A DNA stretch of 32,703 nucleotides from Bacillota bacterium (GCA_019428945.1 JAHYJM010000015.1:1-32703); one strand, 5' to 3'. Positions 14,835 to 24,265 are shown, counted from the stretch's first letter. Notes: generated by a model not told the origin, from the sequence alone. Numbers and translations: made by a program.

Positions 14835-16945
14835 TTAATAACAGGGCTCCTTTCCAGTTCTGCTTTTAAGTCTTTTTCAGGATATTCTATTCTCGAGTGA
14901 TAAATGCCAGACATGATATAAACAAAAGAATCGGCAATACGGTCAAGTTCTTTTAAGGTTAAATCACTTTGATCGAGTTGACCGTCATCAAGTTTTTCTT
15001 TTATCATTCGTTTTATCATGGCTTCAACTCTGCTGCTGGTCGGTTTCGACAGTGAACGTACTCCTGCCTCTACTGCGTCAGCAAGCATGATGATTGCTGC
15101 CTCTTTGGTCTGCGGTTTAGGCCCTTCGTAGCGGAATTTATCCGCAGAAACCTCCTCACGGCAGCTGTTATTCTCAACAGCCTTCTGGTAGAAAAATGAA
15201 ATCATGCTTGTACCATGATGCTGAATGGCTATATCAAGAATAACCTCAGGGAGACGATGTTTCTGTCCAAGTTCAACTCCATCTTTTGGATGGGAACCGA
15301 TAATCAAAGCGCTTAAATTCGGTGAAAGTTTCATATGGGGGTTTTCACCGGACAGCTGATTCTCAGAAAAGAAATAAGGCCTTTTCAATTTACCGATATC
15401 GTGGTAATAAGCACCAACCCTGGTCAGCAGGGCATCAGCCTGAACAGACTCGGCGGCCGACTCAGCCAGGTTCGATACCATCATACTGTGATAATAAGTA
15501 CCCGGAGCTTTCATCAGCAGTTCTTTTAATAGAGGATGGTTGGGATTTGAAAGCTCAAGGAGGGTGATTGCGGTAGTAACACCAAAGAGACTTTCAAGAA
15601 AAGGCAGCAGACCAATCGCAACAACTGAAGAAAATATACCGTTCCCGATGCCTGCCAGAAGGCTGTATCCCAGACTAACCAACGAATTATATTCCAGGTT
15701 AACATTGCCCAGGAACAGATAAATCGCCAGTATTACTCCTGAATTAGTTGCCGCCACATAAAATCCTGCCCGGGCCAGATCGCTTCTCTGACTGAGCCGG
15801 GTCACTGCATAAATGGAAACCAGGCCGCCCAGCAGGGCAATCAGAATATAAGGGAATTCACCACCGGTGATCAATCCAACCATCAACGCCAGGGCCATGT
15901 TGATTATCAAAGCAAGTTTGTAGCCGAAAATTACCGTGATCAGGATAACTCCGGTAGCTACAGGTATGAGATAGCCGGAAAAATATGTCGTGGCAATAGT
16001 CAGGATTAACGTAACTATGAAAATTAAACCCATCAAGAGCATCAGATTGGGATTGTTATATACATGGTTCACAAAAACTGACATATAAATACCTACAATA
16101 ATAAAGACTACCATCAACAGCAGGAACAGCCCGAGGTAGCCTGCATAATCGGCCTGTTGCCCCCTGATCAAGCCAAGTTCGGTTAACTGAGCCATCTGCT
16201 GCTCAGTAACAGGTTCTCCTTCACTGACAATAAGGGTATTCCTTAAGATAATCACCGGCTCAACCTGGCTTCGGGCAAGCTCCCGGTTATCTTCAGTCGC
16301 CTGGATATTATGTGTCATATTCTGTTCCACAAGAGTTCTGACATAAGACTCTGAAACTCTTTTTAAATCTGCGTTGAATGGATAAAGTGCAATCTCCTGG
16401 GTTAGCCGACGCCTGGCCAGATCTTCTTCTTCTTCCCTGATTCCCTGTTCAAAAATTTCACTGACCGAATTATTCAGGCGACCCTGCAGATCGCGAATCG
16501 TCATACTATCTGTCAGCAGCGCGGTAACGGTTGTGGAGGGAAGCTCATCAGGAATAAGGGCTTTCAGCAGCTCTATTTTTTCGTCTAGTTCCAGCTCATC
16601 ATTATCATTGACTTCCAGAACGGTGTCAAAAAATGTGCCGATGCGAGCAAGTGCATTTTCCAGAACTGAAGGATCATAATCATAAACCTCAGGCACTGCA
16701 GTTGCAGCCTGCTCTCTCAGCCTTTCTGTGGCAAATTCATCAACTGCATCTCTCGGAGCATATATTGTCCTGGGGCTTGGTCTGCCTACATTTATATCAA
16801 AACGGGCAGGCATGCTGACGATAGCCAGCAAACCGTAAATTGTTGCAAAGAGCGCAACAACCAGCAGCAGTTTCTGCAGGCGTTTATTTTCTCTGAAAGA
16901 GATTGACCGGCTGAAAAGATCAGCGGGAATTATTCTTTTCTTCAT
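14831..16945 (-). CDS. pgpH: 7TM-HD family c-di-AMP phosphodiesterase PgpH (YqfF)
   Basis: Membrane phosphodiesterase that, in characterised Firmicute members, hydrolyses c-di-AMP. A first membrane segment (about 27-46) is followed by an extracytoplasmic 7TMR-HDED sensor region (about 50-260). A seven-helix membrane block (about 268-445) and a cytoplasmic HD domain (about 480-680) follow. The HD motif is YYHDIGK, with His515-Asp516, and further histidines lie at GSHPKDG and IQHHGTS. ATG 16945 (704 aa) is preferred over one 12 codons upstream, which lacks a binding site. It overlaps phoH by 26 bp and ybeY by 4 bp. Since c-di-AMP controls potassium uptake in many Firmicutes, ktrB in this window may belong to the same network. 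Confidence 0.92.
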   Translation of the reverse strand: MKKRIIPADLFSRSISFRENKRLQKLLLVVALFATIYGLLAIVSMPARFDINVGRPSPRTIYAPRDAVDEFATERLREQAATAVPEVYDYDPSVLENALARIGTFFDTVLEVNDNDELELDEKIELLKALIPDELPSTTVTALLTDSMTIRDLQGRLNNSVSEIFEQGIREEEEDLARRRLTQEIALYPFNADLKRVSESYVRTLVEQNMTHNIQATEDNRELARSQVEPVIILRNTLIVSEGEPVTEQQMAQLTELGLIRGQQADYAGYLGLFLLLMVVFIIVGIYMSVFVNHVYNNPNLMLLMGLIFIVTLILTIATTYFSGYLIPVATGVILITVIFGYKLALIINMALALMVGLITGGEFPYILIALLGGLVSIYAVTRLSQRSDLARAGFYVAATNSGVILAIYLFLGNVNLEYNSLVSLGYSLLAGIGNGIFSSVVAIGLLPFLESLFGVTTAITLLELSNPNHPLLKELLMKAPGTYYHSMMVSNLAESAAESVQADALLTRVGAYYHDIGKLKRPYFFSENQLSGENPHMKLSPNLSALIIGSHPKDGVELGQKHRLPEVILDIAIQHHGTSMISFFYQKAVENNSCREEVSADKFRYEGPKPQTKEAAIIMLADAVEAGVRSLSKPTSSRVEAMIKRMIKEKLDDGQLDQSDLTLKELDRIADSFVYIMSGIYHSRIEYPEKDLKAELERSPVIK

Positions 16946-17924
16946 GTCTTTCCCTTTCCCCCGAAGCCTCGTATACTTCATAAGCTTTTATAATGCTCTG
17001 GACCAGCGGATGTCTGACTACATCTTTTTCTGTCATATAAACAAGAGCAATTCCCTCAACTCCGGCAAGAATACGCGGAGCCTCTGCCAACCCTGAGTAA
17101 CGGCCGCGGGGCAGGTCAATTTGGGTGATATCACCGGTTATTACGGCCTTTGAACCAAAACCAAGACGGGTTAAAAACATTTTCATCTGCTCAGATGTGG
17201 CATTCTGGCCCTCGTCTAAGATGACAAAAGAATCATCCAGAGTGCGCCCACGCATATAAGCGAGTGGAGCAATTTCAATAATGCCCTTTTCACGATACTT
17301 CTGGAAAGTTTCAATTCCAAGCAAATCATAGAGGCCGTCATAAATCGGACGCAGGTAAGGATCTACTTTTTCCTGAAAATCGCCCGGTAGAAAACCGAGA
17401 TGTTCACCTGCTTCAACTGCTGGCCGGGTTAATATAAGCCGCTGTACCTGTTTTGTTTTCAGGGCATCTACAGCCATGGCCAATGCAAGATAAGTCTTAC
17501 CAGTTCCGGCCGGCCCAATAGACAAAACGATATCATAACAGCGTATTGCTTCCAGGTAACGCTTCTGTCCTACAGTTTTCGGACGAATTTGCTTGCCCCG
17601 GGAAGTTACCAGAACCAAATCGCTAAAAAGGGTACGAATAAGATCAACCTCACCCTGTCTGGTTAGTTTAAGGGCATATTCAAATTCCCTGTCAGTCAGT
17701 AGATGCCCCTTGCGTATATGAGCAAGCAGCTCCTGGAACATGGCATATATACTCTCAACATCATCCTCTGCGCCTTCTATGATAAGTTCGTGCCCTTTCG
17801 GAATCAGATGCACATCAAATTTATCTTCAATCAGGCTAAAGTGGCGATCATGCTTGCCGAGAAGCTGAACTGATTCATCACCACCAGTCAGCATGACAGA
17901 GCGACAGTTATTTTTTTCGGTCAA
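16920..17924 (-). CDS. phoH: PhoH family ATPase
   Basis: Cytoplasmic ATPase of the PhoH family, often coupled to YbeY and RNA metabolism. From the chosen start the Walker A motif GPAGTGKT is at 137-144 and the Walker B-like VILDEGQN at 234-241, with a small N-terminal KH-like region before them. Length is 334 aa. The start is uncertain: an ATG at 17966 directly abuts a G-run with no usable spacing, whereas TTG 17924 is preceded by AGAAAGGAG at 11 bases. Gene order phoH-pgpH-ybeY-dgkA is standard for Firmicutes. Confidence 0.93.
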   Translation of the reverse strand: MTEKNNCRSVMLTGGDESVQLLGKHDRHFSLIEDKFDVHLIPKGHELIIEGAEDDVESIYAMFQELLAHIRKGHLLTDREFEYALKLTRQGEVDLIRTLFSDLVLVTSRGKQIRPKTVGQKRYLEAIRCYDIVLSIGPAGTGKTYLALAMAVDALKTKQVQRLILTRPAVEAGEHLGFLPGDFQEKVDPYLRPIYDGLYDLLGIETFQKYREKGIIEIAPLAYMRGRTLDDSFVILDEGQNATSEQMKMFLTRLGFGSKAVITGDITQIDLPRGRYSGLAEAPRILAGVEGIALVYMTEKDVVRHPLVQSIIKAYEVYEASGERERHEEKNNSR

Positions 17925-17997
17925 TAAGTTCCAGGCTCCTTTCTGATCATTAAAAGATAGAACCATCCCCCCTGAAAAAGATATAAATGTCAGGATT

Positions 17998-18438
17998 CTA
18001 CCTTTTTTTCCTTAAAGTAACAGGAGGTTCCAGGATTTCATGAAAAATAAAAGCAGACAAAAATGCATTCTTTTCAGAAAACACCGCACTGAAGTCAACA
18101 TCTGAACCCTGCTGCCTGTAAAACGCCTTTTTCACAGAATCTGGCTTAATGCTTTGGACAGACACAGCTTCAGGAACAGCCTCTTCTTCATAACTGTTCA
18201 GATCATATTCCGTATAATTATCATCAGTAACACTTTCAGGTTCAATTTCAGTTAAACCATCATCAAGAAAAGGATCATCTGCCCATAACTTGATCTTACT
18301 TTCAGGCGGAACCTGCCTGATTTCAGTTACAGGTTGACTTTTCCCAACAGTGTTCCTTCCGCCACGAATAGCTTTCATCACAGCGTTGATTACATTAAAT
18401 ACAATGATAATCAGAATTAGAGGAATAAAACTTTCCAT
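17998..18438 (-). CDS. Uncharacterised single-pass membrane protein
   Basis: A 146-residue protein I do not recognise as a named family. It has one N-terminal membrane segment (about 4-20), a basic patch after it, a long acidic, probably disordered linker (about 45-100), and a compact C-terminus with SEKNAFLSAFIFHEILEPP. The layout of membrane anchor, linker and short C-terminal peptide containing a hydrophobic stretch and EP(P) suggests a tethered interaction motif. It occupies the place where spore formers such as Bacillus have yqfB-yqfC-yqfD. Start ATG 18438 has AAAGGGTG seven bases before it. Stop is TAG. Confidence 0.75.
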   Translation of the reverse strand: MESFIPLILIIIVFNVINAVMKAIRGGRNTVGKSQPVTEIRQVPPESKIKLWADDPFLDDGLTEIEPESVTDDNYTEYDLNSYEEEAVPEAVSVQSIKPDSVKKAFYRQQGSDVDFSAVFSEKNAFLSAFIFHEILEPPVTLRKKR

Positions 18439-18451
18439 GTTTTAACACCCT

Positions 18452-19444
18452 TTATTTATCAAGATCTTCCTGTTGTTCCTGCTGACCCAGCTTACTGATA
18501 CTGCTGCGCATATCTGTATCAGCCATAACATTTTTCAACTGGTAGTAATCCATTACACCCAGGTTGCCATCGCGTAAAGCCTGGGACAGTGCCCTTGGCA
18601 CTTCAGCTTCTGCTTCTACTACCTTGGCTTTCATCTCCTGAACAGCTGCGATCATTTCCTGCTCTCTTGCGACAGCCATAGCCCTGCGTTCTTCAGCTTT
18701 GGCCTGGGCAATACGCTTATCGGCTTCAGCCTGATCAGTCTGGAGCTGTGCCCCGATGTTTTTGCCTACATCTACATCGGCAACGTCGATCGACAATATT
18801 TCATAAGCAGTCCCTGAATCAAGGCCTTTAGCCAAAACAGTATTGGATATTTTATCAGGATTTTCAAGCACAAGCTTGTGATTATCTGACGAACCGATAG
18901 TTGTAACTATACCTTCACCAACCCTGGCGATAATAGTCTCTTCACCGGCACCTCCGACCAGGCGGTCGATATTTGCCCTCACTGTAACCTTTGCCCGCGC
19001 CTTTACTTCAATGCCATCCTTGGCAACAGCAGCTACCACGGGTGTCTCAATTACCTTTGGGTTAACGCTCATCTGCACAGCTTGAAGCACGTCGCGGCCG
19101 GCCAGGTCGATTGCGGCGGCTCTTTCAAACTGCAGGGGTATTTCAGCACGCTGAGCGGCAATAAGGGCATTGACAACCCGGTCAACATTACCGCCTGCCA
19201 AAAAATGGCCTTCAAGTTTATTAACGTTCAAATCAAGTCCCGCCTTAGTTGCTTTGATCAGCGGATTAACGATTTTAACCGGGGCTACACGCCTGAGCCG
19301 CATTCCGATTAGGGCAAATATACCAACTGGTACCCTGGCAGCAAGCGCAGAAATCCAGAGGCCAATGGGAACAAAGCTTAAGATCACGGCCAGGAAAAGA
19401 ATAATCAGACCGACAAAAATCAATAACGTAATAAGTTCTGGCAT
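18452..19444 (-). CDS. floA: Flotillin-like protein FloA
   Basis: Membrane scaffold of functional membrane microdomains in Firmicutes (YqfA family). The 330-residue product has an N-terminal hydrophobic region (about 3-48) forming a hairpin or single anchor, then a SPFH/flotillin-like beta domain. A long charged Ala/Glu-rich coiled coil follows (about 235-295), with repeats such as [14 protein letters not shown], and a short polar tail. Start ATG 19444 has GAGGAGG nine bases upstream; an extension by three codons uses TTG and is less likely. It lies 34 bp after nfeD; flotillin and NfeD proteins are well-known genetic partners. Confidence 0.94.
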   Translation of the reverse strand: MPELITLLIFVGLIILFLAVILSFVPIGLWISALAARVPVGIFALIGMRLRRVAPVKIVNPLIKATKAGLDLNVNKLEGHFLAGGNVDRVVNALIAAQRAEIPLQFERAAAIDLAGRDVLQAVQMSVNPKVIETPVVAAVAKDGIEVKARAKVTVRANIDRLVGGAGEETIIARVGEGIVTTIGSSDNHKLVLENPDKISNTVLAKGLDSGTAYEILSIDVADVDVGKNIGAQLQTDQAEADKRIAQAKAEERRAMAVAREQEMIAAVQEMKAKVVEAEAEVPRALSQALRDGNLGVMDYYQLKNVMADTDMRSSISKLGQQEQQEDLDK

Positions 19445-19478
19445 TAATAACAACCTCCTCAGATATAAAGCTTCATTT

Positions 19479-20795
19479 TCAATCTATCCGGCGCACTATA
19501 ACACGCACTCCTTCAACACGATCAACAACTATTTTTTCTCCGGCAGGTATAAAAGCTCCTTCGCTGACAACATCAATCCGGCGCCCATCAATCTCAGCCG
19601 CTCCCGACGGGCGGAGTGTTGTAATTGCTTTCCCTTCAAGTCCAAGCAACTTCTTTTGATCGAGTGGAGCGACATAACCAAGATCTGCCCGTTCTTCCTC
19701 TGATAATATAATATGCCTCAGGGCTCCCCTTTTTTCAAAAAAGCGAAACGCAAAGTACGAAAACACTCCTGCCAAAAGGAATGATACAAGAAGCATAACC
19801 ATCCCGGTCTGGATTGAAACCGCAGCCAAAACTATCGAGACAGTAGTTGAGATGAGGCCTGATACACCGAATACACCAAACCCCGGCATAAAAGCCTCAA
19901 CCAGCATCAGGGCAATACCAAAGACAAATAGGATAAGGACCCAGTATTCGGCCATGCCGGCAGCAATATTACCGCCAAAATACAGGGCAAATGCAGCCAT
20001 GCTGAGTATTCCGGCAGCACCGAAACCTGCGGTTATGACCTCAAGAATAAGCCCGCCTATACCGATCATAAGCAGAATGGTTCCTACAACCGGATTTGTT
20101 GTCCAACTGACTAAAGTATCACTGACGCGTGATTCAACAATATACCATTCAGCGCCGGGCAGGTTAATCTCTTCCAACAGTTCAGATCTGCTTGTCACAG
20201 TTCCTTCGCTGTAACCAACTTCCAAAGCTTCAGATGCTGTAAGTGTGAGCAAAACGCCTTCCTGTACCAGACCTTCAATAACAATTTCACGTCGTACCAT
20301 GGCTGAGGCTACCCGGGGATCCCGGCCCTGCCTCTCTGCAACTCCAGCCATTTCTTTCTCCCAGAAAGAAAGTTCCTTTTCATCAACTTCGCCAATACCC
20401 AGATAACGTGGCTCAGCTGCCCCGATTGTACTTCCAGGTGCCATGTAAATTGCCTCTGCAGTAAGGGCAAGGTATGCTCCAGCCGAGATCGCATTCGGGT
20501 TTATATAGGCAATAACAGGTTTGTCAAACTCATCGATCAGGCGCCGAATATTTTCAGCAGAGCTGATGAAACCACCTGGTGTGTCCAGCTCTATAATAAC
20601 TGCATCGGCATCAAGACGACCGGCTTCCGCCAGGGCATGCCTGAAATAGCTTACCATTCCGGGATCTATAGTGTCATCGACTTTAATGACCGTGACAAGC
20701 CGGTCATTTTCTGCACTAGTGATAATTGGAATTGATACAACTAAACCAAACACGATAAAAGCCAACCATATGAGCAATCGCTTCTGCCTGGACAA
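19479..20795 (-). CDS. nfeD: NfeD membrane serine protease (long form, ClpP-like)
   Basis: Long NfeD (NfeD1b-type) of 438 aa. A signal/anchor segment (about 8-27) leads into an extracytoplasmic ClpP-class protease domain (about 33-220). That domain has LDTPGG (70-75) and the probable nucleophile Ser104 in AISAGAY. Four to five membrane segments follow (about 233-350), then a C-terminal OB-fold domain (about 375-438). Members cleave hydrophobic membrane proteins and work with stomatin/flotillin partners, here floA just downstream. The start is TTG 20795 with AAGGAGAG eight bases before. A hairpin lies between yqeY and this start. Confidence 0.93.
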   Translation of the reverse strand: MSRQKRLLIWLAFIVFGLVVSIPIITSAENDRLVTVIKVDDTIDPGMVSYFRHALAEAGRLDADAVIIELDTPGGFISSAENIRRLIDEFDKPVIAYINPNAISAGAYLALTAEAIYMAPGSTIGAAEPRYLGIGEVDEKELSFWEKEMAGVAERQGRDPRVASAMVRREIVIEGLVQEGVLLTLTASEALEVGYSEGTVTSRSELLEEINLPGAEWYIVESRVSDTLVSWTTNPVVGTILLMIGIGGLILEVITAGFGAAGILSMAAFALYFGGNIAAGMAEYWVLILFVFGIALMLVEAFMPGFGVFGVSGLISTTVSIVLAAVSIQTGMVMLLVSFLLAGVFSYFAFRFFEKRGALRHIILSEEERADLGYVAPLDQKKLLGLEGKAITTLRPSGAAEIDGRRIDVVSEGAFIPAGEKIVVDRVEGVRVIVRRID

Positions 20796-20815
20796 ATTAT
20801 GTGCTCTCCTTATTC

Positions 20816-20844
20816 AAAAGCCCAGCCTTGTGGGCCGGGCTTTT
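20816..20844. terminator. Hairpin between yqeY and nfeD
   Basis: On the minus strand AAAAGCCCGGCC pairs with GGCTGGGCTTTT (one G-U) around a 5-base loop. It overlaps the yqeY stop and ends about 20 bp before the nfeD start. The U run is short (four), so partial termination or attenuation between the two genes is likely. Confidence 0.65.
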
Positions 20845-21295
20845 ATTTTAGTGTATTTTCTACAACATTTCGTGCTAGGGCGCCATCAGCCCTGCCCTTT
20901 ATGCGGGGCATGAGCAGGCTCATCACTTTACCCATTTCCCGTTTTGTCTCTGCGCCCGATTCGGTTATGACTTCATGAACAATCTGCTTCAGTTCCTCTT
21001 CAGTCAGTTGTTCCGGCAGGTATTTTTTCAGGATATCAATCTCTTTATGAAGATCATCGACCAGGTTTTGACGTCCGGATCTTTCGTAATCACCAAGTGA
21101 TTCCTGCCTTCTTTTTACCTCACGAGTCAGAATTGCCAGTTCTTCATCAGCATCAAGAGGACTTTTCTTGGCAATAGCGCCGTTTTGCAATTCAGCCCTC
21201 AGCATACGAATAACTGTTAAACGAAAACGATCTTTAGCTTTCGACGCTTCTTTCTGATCTTCAAAAAGCTTTTCAGCCAAAGTCTGCACAGACAT
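20843..21295 (-). CDS. yqeY: GatB/YqeY domain protein
   Basis: Cytoplasmic protein of the YqeY family, 150 residues, related to the tail domain of GatB that contacts tRNA in the amidotransferase. It is almost all helical and has the typical KSPLDADEELAILTREVKRR segment (about 44-63) and YLPEQLTEEEL (about 92-102). The family is linked to tRNA-dependent amidation but the function of free-standing YqeY is not settled. ATG 21295 follows rpsU by 26 bp; rpsU-yqeY is the conserved Firmicute pair. Confidence 0.93.
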   Translation of the reverse strand: MSVQTLAEKLFEDQKEASKAKDRFRLTVIRMLRAELQNGAIAKKSPLDADEELAILTREVKRRQESLGDYERSGRQNLVDDLHKEIDILKKYLPEQLTEEELKQIVHEVITESGAETKREMGKVMSLLMPRIKGRADGALARNVVENTLK

Positions 21296-21321
21296 GAGCA
21301 GCGCACCCCCAGTCTAAAAGC

Positions 21322-21495
21322 TTAGCGACGCCTCTTGCGCGCAGCCTCAGCTTTTTTCTTGCGACGCACGCTTGGTTTTTCATAATGCTCACGCCGCCTT
21401 GCTTCAGATAAAACCCCTGAACGGGCACACTGTTTTTTAAATCTTTTTAAAGCCTTATCCAAGGTCTCATTTTTACCAATTTTAACTTCAGCCAT
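21322..21495 (-). CDS. rpsU: 30S ribosomal protein S21
   Basis: Small basic ribosomal protein (57 aa), with the family pattern [14 protein letters not shown] and a strongly basic C-terminus ending [13 protein letters not shown]. It helps start-site selection on the 30S subunit. Start ATG 21495 has a GAGGGGGGAAG stretch just upstream. It lies 53 bp after hinT and precedes yqeY. Confidence 0.97.
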   Translation of the reverse strand: MAEVKIGKNETLDKALKRFKKQCARSGVLSEARRREHYEKPSVRRKKKAEAARKRRR

Positions 21496-21548
21496 TAATC
21501 TTCCCCCCTCTCCATAAACCAACACCAGGGTAAAACTTCACAAACGGT

Positions 21549-21911
21549 TTAAACTCCTCTGCCCTTGGCAATGGTTTGCAGCAAAGGTCTTCCTCCCAGG
21601 AGGTGGAGGTGAAGGTGAAAAACAATCTGACCTGCATCGGGACCTGTATTAATAACCACCCTGTAACCCTTCTTATCCAGTTTAAAAGCTCTGGCAACAT
21701 CATTGGCGACAAGATGAAGGTGACCCATCAGTTCTGCGTCATCTTTTTCAAGATCCAGCAGGGCCGGGATATGTTTACGCGGAACGACTAAAATATGAAC
21801 AGGAGCAGCCGGGTTTATATCTTTAAAAGCGATAACCTTGTCATCTTCATAGACAATATCGGCGTCAAGCTCTTTGTTTATAATTTTACAAAAAATACAT
21901 TCAGCAGACAT
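21549..21911 (-). CDS. hinT: HIT family purine nucleoside phosphoramidase (HinT)
   Basis: Cytoplasmic histidine-triad hydrolase of the HinT group, which cleaves AMP-N-linked phosphoramidates and adenylates. The 120-residue protein has the N-terminal CIFCKI (5-10) and the catalytic triad HLHLH (His99/101/103) followed by LLGGR. Start ATG 21911 has AGGAGGA six bases before it. It is the first gene of the minus-strand run hinT-rpsU-yqeY, with its own probable promoter in the divergent region shared with mnmH. Confidence 0.96.
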   Translation of the reverse strand: MSAECIFCKIINKELDADIVYEDDKVIAFKDINPAAPVHILVVPRKHIPALLDLEKDDAELMGHLHLVANDVARAFKLDKKGYRVVINTGPDAGQIVFHLHLHLLGGRPLLQTIAKGRGV

Positions 21912-21931
21912 ATCTATTCCTCCTGAGCGGT

Positions 21932-21960
21932 ATTATAACACAGCCGTTAACCGTTGAGAA
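21932..21960 (-). promoter_or_regulatory. Possible hinT promoter
   Basis: Consensus -10 TATAAT (21937-21932) about 20 bp before the hinT start. The -35 at 17-bp spacing is weak (TTCTCA). Confidence 0.4.
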
Positions 21961-22039
21961 GCAAAGAACAATTATATTATTTAACACGATGATCTTACTT
22001 CGCTATAAAAAGCCTTATAACCTCTTAACCTAAAAAGTT

Positions 22040-22068
22040 TTTACACAGATTATATGATCCGTTATAAT
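22040..22068 (+). promoter_or_regulatory. Promoter of the mnmH operon
   Basis: TTTACA at 22040-22045, a 17-bp spacer and a perfect TATAAT at 22063-22068, about 40 bp before the mnmH start. Confidence 0.7.
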
Positions 22069-22109
22069 TAACAATATAGCTTGAGCAAAGAAGTGAGGTT
22101 GAAGCGCCC

Positions 22110-23156
22110 GTGGAAATTGAGATCGATGAAGCACTTATGCGTTCTGATCTGGTCTTTATTGATGTACGTTCACCCGGAGAGTTCGCTGAATCATCTATAC
22201 CCGGCTCGGTTAATATCCCCCTTTTTGATAACCGGGAACACCGGCGCTTAGGCATCGTTTATCACCGACAGGGTGAACATCAGGCCAGAAGAGAGGCTCT
22301 GAATATAGTTGCCCCCAGGCTTCCCGCACTGGTTGATAATATTACAGATACATGCGGCGATAGGATACCACTTCTTTATTGCCGCCGGGGCGGTATGCGC
22401 AGCCTAAGTCTTTACCAGGTGCTATCACTAACCGGCATAACTGTCCTCAGGCTTAAACAGGGTTACAAGGCTTACCGCCGTTATGTAAGGAAGCGCCTGT
22501 CTGACTATAATCTTAAAAGCAGACTGGTTGTACTGCACGGGTTGACCGGCGTGGGTAAAACAACACTTATAAAGGAACTTGAGCATAATGATATACCGGT
22601 GATAGACTTAGAAGGTATCGCCAGACATCGTGGTTCGGTGTTTGGGGCAGTCGGCCCCGATTCACCACGCTCGCAAAAAGATTTTGATGCTTTGCTGCTG
22701 TATGAATTGGATTGTATTAAGGATGAACCTTATATTATTGTAGAGGGTGAAGGAAGAAAAATAGGTAATGTCTACCTGCCCAAGTTCCTGGTTGAAGCTA
22801 TGCAGGAAGGTCATCAGCTCTTGTTAGAAGCACCGCTCAAAACCAGAGTTGATCGAATTATGGAAGCATACAACCCTGATATGCTGACAGGGCGGGAACT
22901 AAACGAGTTAAAAGCTGCCCTGGAATCTCTGCGGCGCCGCCTTGGAAATAAAAAAGTTGACATATTAATGGGACTGTTGGATAAAGAAGATTACCGTGAA
23001 GTAGCCAGAATACTATGTGTCGAATACTACGATCATTATTACAGCGATTCCCGTCCCGAGTCGGCAGACTTTGATTACCGGATCGATGCAACTGATCTTG
23101 CCGAAGCTGCCAAAAGCGTTGAGGAAATAATCTCAGGCTTATCAAATAACAGTTAG
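22110..23156 (+). CDS. mnmH: tRNA 2-selenouridine synthase MnmH (SelU)
   Basis: Converts 2-thiouridine at the wobble position of certain tRNAs to 2-selenouridine using selenophosphate, via a geranylated intermediate. The N-terminal rhodanese domain (about 1-125) has DVRSPGEF (18-25) and the catalytic Cys91 in YCRRGGMRS. The C-terminal P-loop domain has GLTGVGKTT (144-152). Length 348 aa. The start is GTG 22110 with GTGAGG about 11 bases upstream. It implies selenophosphate synthetase (selD) elsewhere in the genome. It is the first gene of a plus-strand operon with the YlbF-like and HAD genes. Stop is TAG, with a TGA one codon later. Confidence 0.93.
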   Translation: MEIEIDEALMRSDLVFIDVRSPGEFAESSIPGSVNIPLFDNREHRRLGIVYHRQGEHQARREALNIVAPRLPALVDNITDTCGDRIPLLYCRRGGMRSLSLYQVLSLTGITVLRLKQGYKAYRRYVRKRLSDYNLKSRLVVLHGLTGVGKTTLIKELEHNDIPVIDLEGIARHRGSVFGAVGPDSPRSQKDFDALLLYELDCIKDEPYIIVEGEGRKIGNVYLPKFLVEAMQEGHQLLLEAPLKTRVDRIMEAYNPDMLTGRELNELKAALESLRRRLGNKKVDILMGLLDKEDYREVARILCVEYYDHYYSDSRPESADFDYRIDATDLAEAAKSVEEIISGLSNNS

Positions 23157-23168
23157 GAGTGACCGTTA

Positions 23169-23552
23169 ATGAATCCCCATGATGCCGCACACGCACTAGC
23201 TAAATCTTTAAGAGAGTCAGCTGATTTTAAAGAACTTAAAGGTGCCCAGGCAGAGCTTAAAACCGATCAATCGGCCCGTAGCATGCTGCTCGATTTTCGG
23301 AATGAACAGCTTGAAGTTCAAAAACAGCAGCTTTCCGGAGTGAAAATCGCTCCTGAACAGGAAGAAAAACTTGAGAAGCTCTATGAAGTAATTAATATGA
23401 ACAACACCATAAAGCGTTTTCTCCAGGCAGAGTACAGGGTGGCGGTGCTGTTAAGGGATATCCATAAAATAATCGGTGATGCCACTGAAGAGATTATTGA
23501 CCCTGAATTGATGACACTGCCTGAAGATAAAGATGGAAATTCTGAAGAATGA
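23169..23552 (+). CDS. YlbF/YmcA family protein
   Basis: A 127-residue, nearly all-helical protein of the YlbF/YmcA (DUF964) type. It has the expected ALAKSLRESADFKELKGAQ start (10-28), two long amphipathic helices and an acidic tail. In Bacillus, YlbF, YmcA and YaaT form a complex that affects RNase Y and mRNA maturation; which paralogue this is cannot be decided. ATG 23169 follows mnmH by 12 bp with TAGGAGTGA as binding site, and its stop overlaps the next start (ATGA). Confidence 0.8.
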   Translation: MNPHDAAHALAKSLRESADFKELKGAQAELKTDQSARSMLLDFRNEQLEVQKQQLSGVKIAPEQEEKLEKLYEVINMNNTIKRFLQAEYRVAVLLRDIHKIIGDATEEIIDPELMTLPEDKDGNSEE

Positions 23553-24265
23553 TAAAAGGAAAATATGATGCCATATTGCTGGATCTGGACGGAACCCTGC
23601 TCGATATTGATCTGGATCAATTCATACCTGCTTATGTAAAATCGCTGGCTGGCAGATTTAGTGATTATATTGAACCACATACCTTCAGCGCTCATCTGTT
23701 CGGATCAACTATAACTATGGTCAACAATAGTGACGCGGCGAAAAATAACAGGGAGGTATTTTATGAAGATTTTTGCCGGCGCATCGGTTACAGCTATGAA
23801 AATATTAAGCCGGTTATTGATGATTTCTACAGGAACGATTTTCCCAAATTGAGCTGCTGGGGACGGAAGGTTCCTCACTCTGAAGCAGTAATCGAAGCGG
23901 TCCTGGCCCAAAAAGTGCCACTTGTTCTTGCCACCAACCCGATCTTTCCTCCCGAAGCGGTTTATCAGCGCATCAAATGGGCAGGGTTGTCGGCAGATCA
24001 GTTTTCCCTGGTTACCACTATGGACAATATGCACTTTTGTAAACCGAACCCTGAATACTACCTTGAAATCGCCAATAAAATCAACTGCCCGCCAGACAAC
24101 TGTTTGATGGCAGGCAATGACACTTTAGAAGATCTGATCGCTGCCGAGGTTGGCATGGAGACATTTCTTGTCGACGATTATATCCTGCACCGTAAAGGCC
24201 ATGATCCCGATTATAATTACAGAGGCAGTCTGGAAGATCTGGCAAACTTTTTGAAAGAAGAATAA
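23549..24265 (+). CDS. HAD family hydrolase
   Basis: Haloacid dehalogenase-like phosphatase, 238 aa. Motif I is LDLDGTLLD with Asp12 and Asp14. Motif II is VLATNP (Thr129), motif III is Lys165 in FCKPNP, and motif IV is GNDTLEDL (Asp191/Asp195). The cap between motifs I and II is helical (about 20-110), as in subclass I phosphatases of phosphoglycolate-phosphatase type. The substrate is not predictable. It is translationally coupled to the YlbF-like gene. The 169 bp that follow, up to the converging ktrB, show no clear terminator. Confidence 0.88.
   Translation: MIKGKYDAILLDLDGTLLDIDLDQFIPAYVKSLAGRFSDYIEPHTFSAHLFGSTITMVNNSDAAKNNREVFYEDFCRRIGYSYENIKPVIDDFYRNDFPKLSCWGRKVPHSEAVIEAVLAQKVPLVLATNPIFPPEAVYQRIKWAGLSADQFSLVTTMDNMHFCKPNPEYYLEIANKINCPPDNCLMAGNDTLEDLIAAEVGMETFLVDDYILHRKGHDPDYNYRGSLEDLANFLKEE

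Noticed and set aside
19170-19703. 177-codon open frame on the plus strand
   Set aside because: Antisense to floA and nfeD, which are intact recognised genes.
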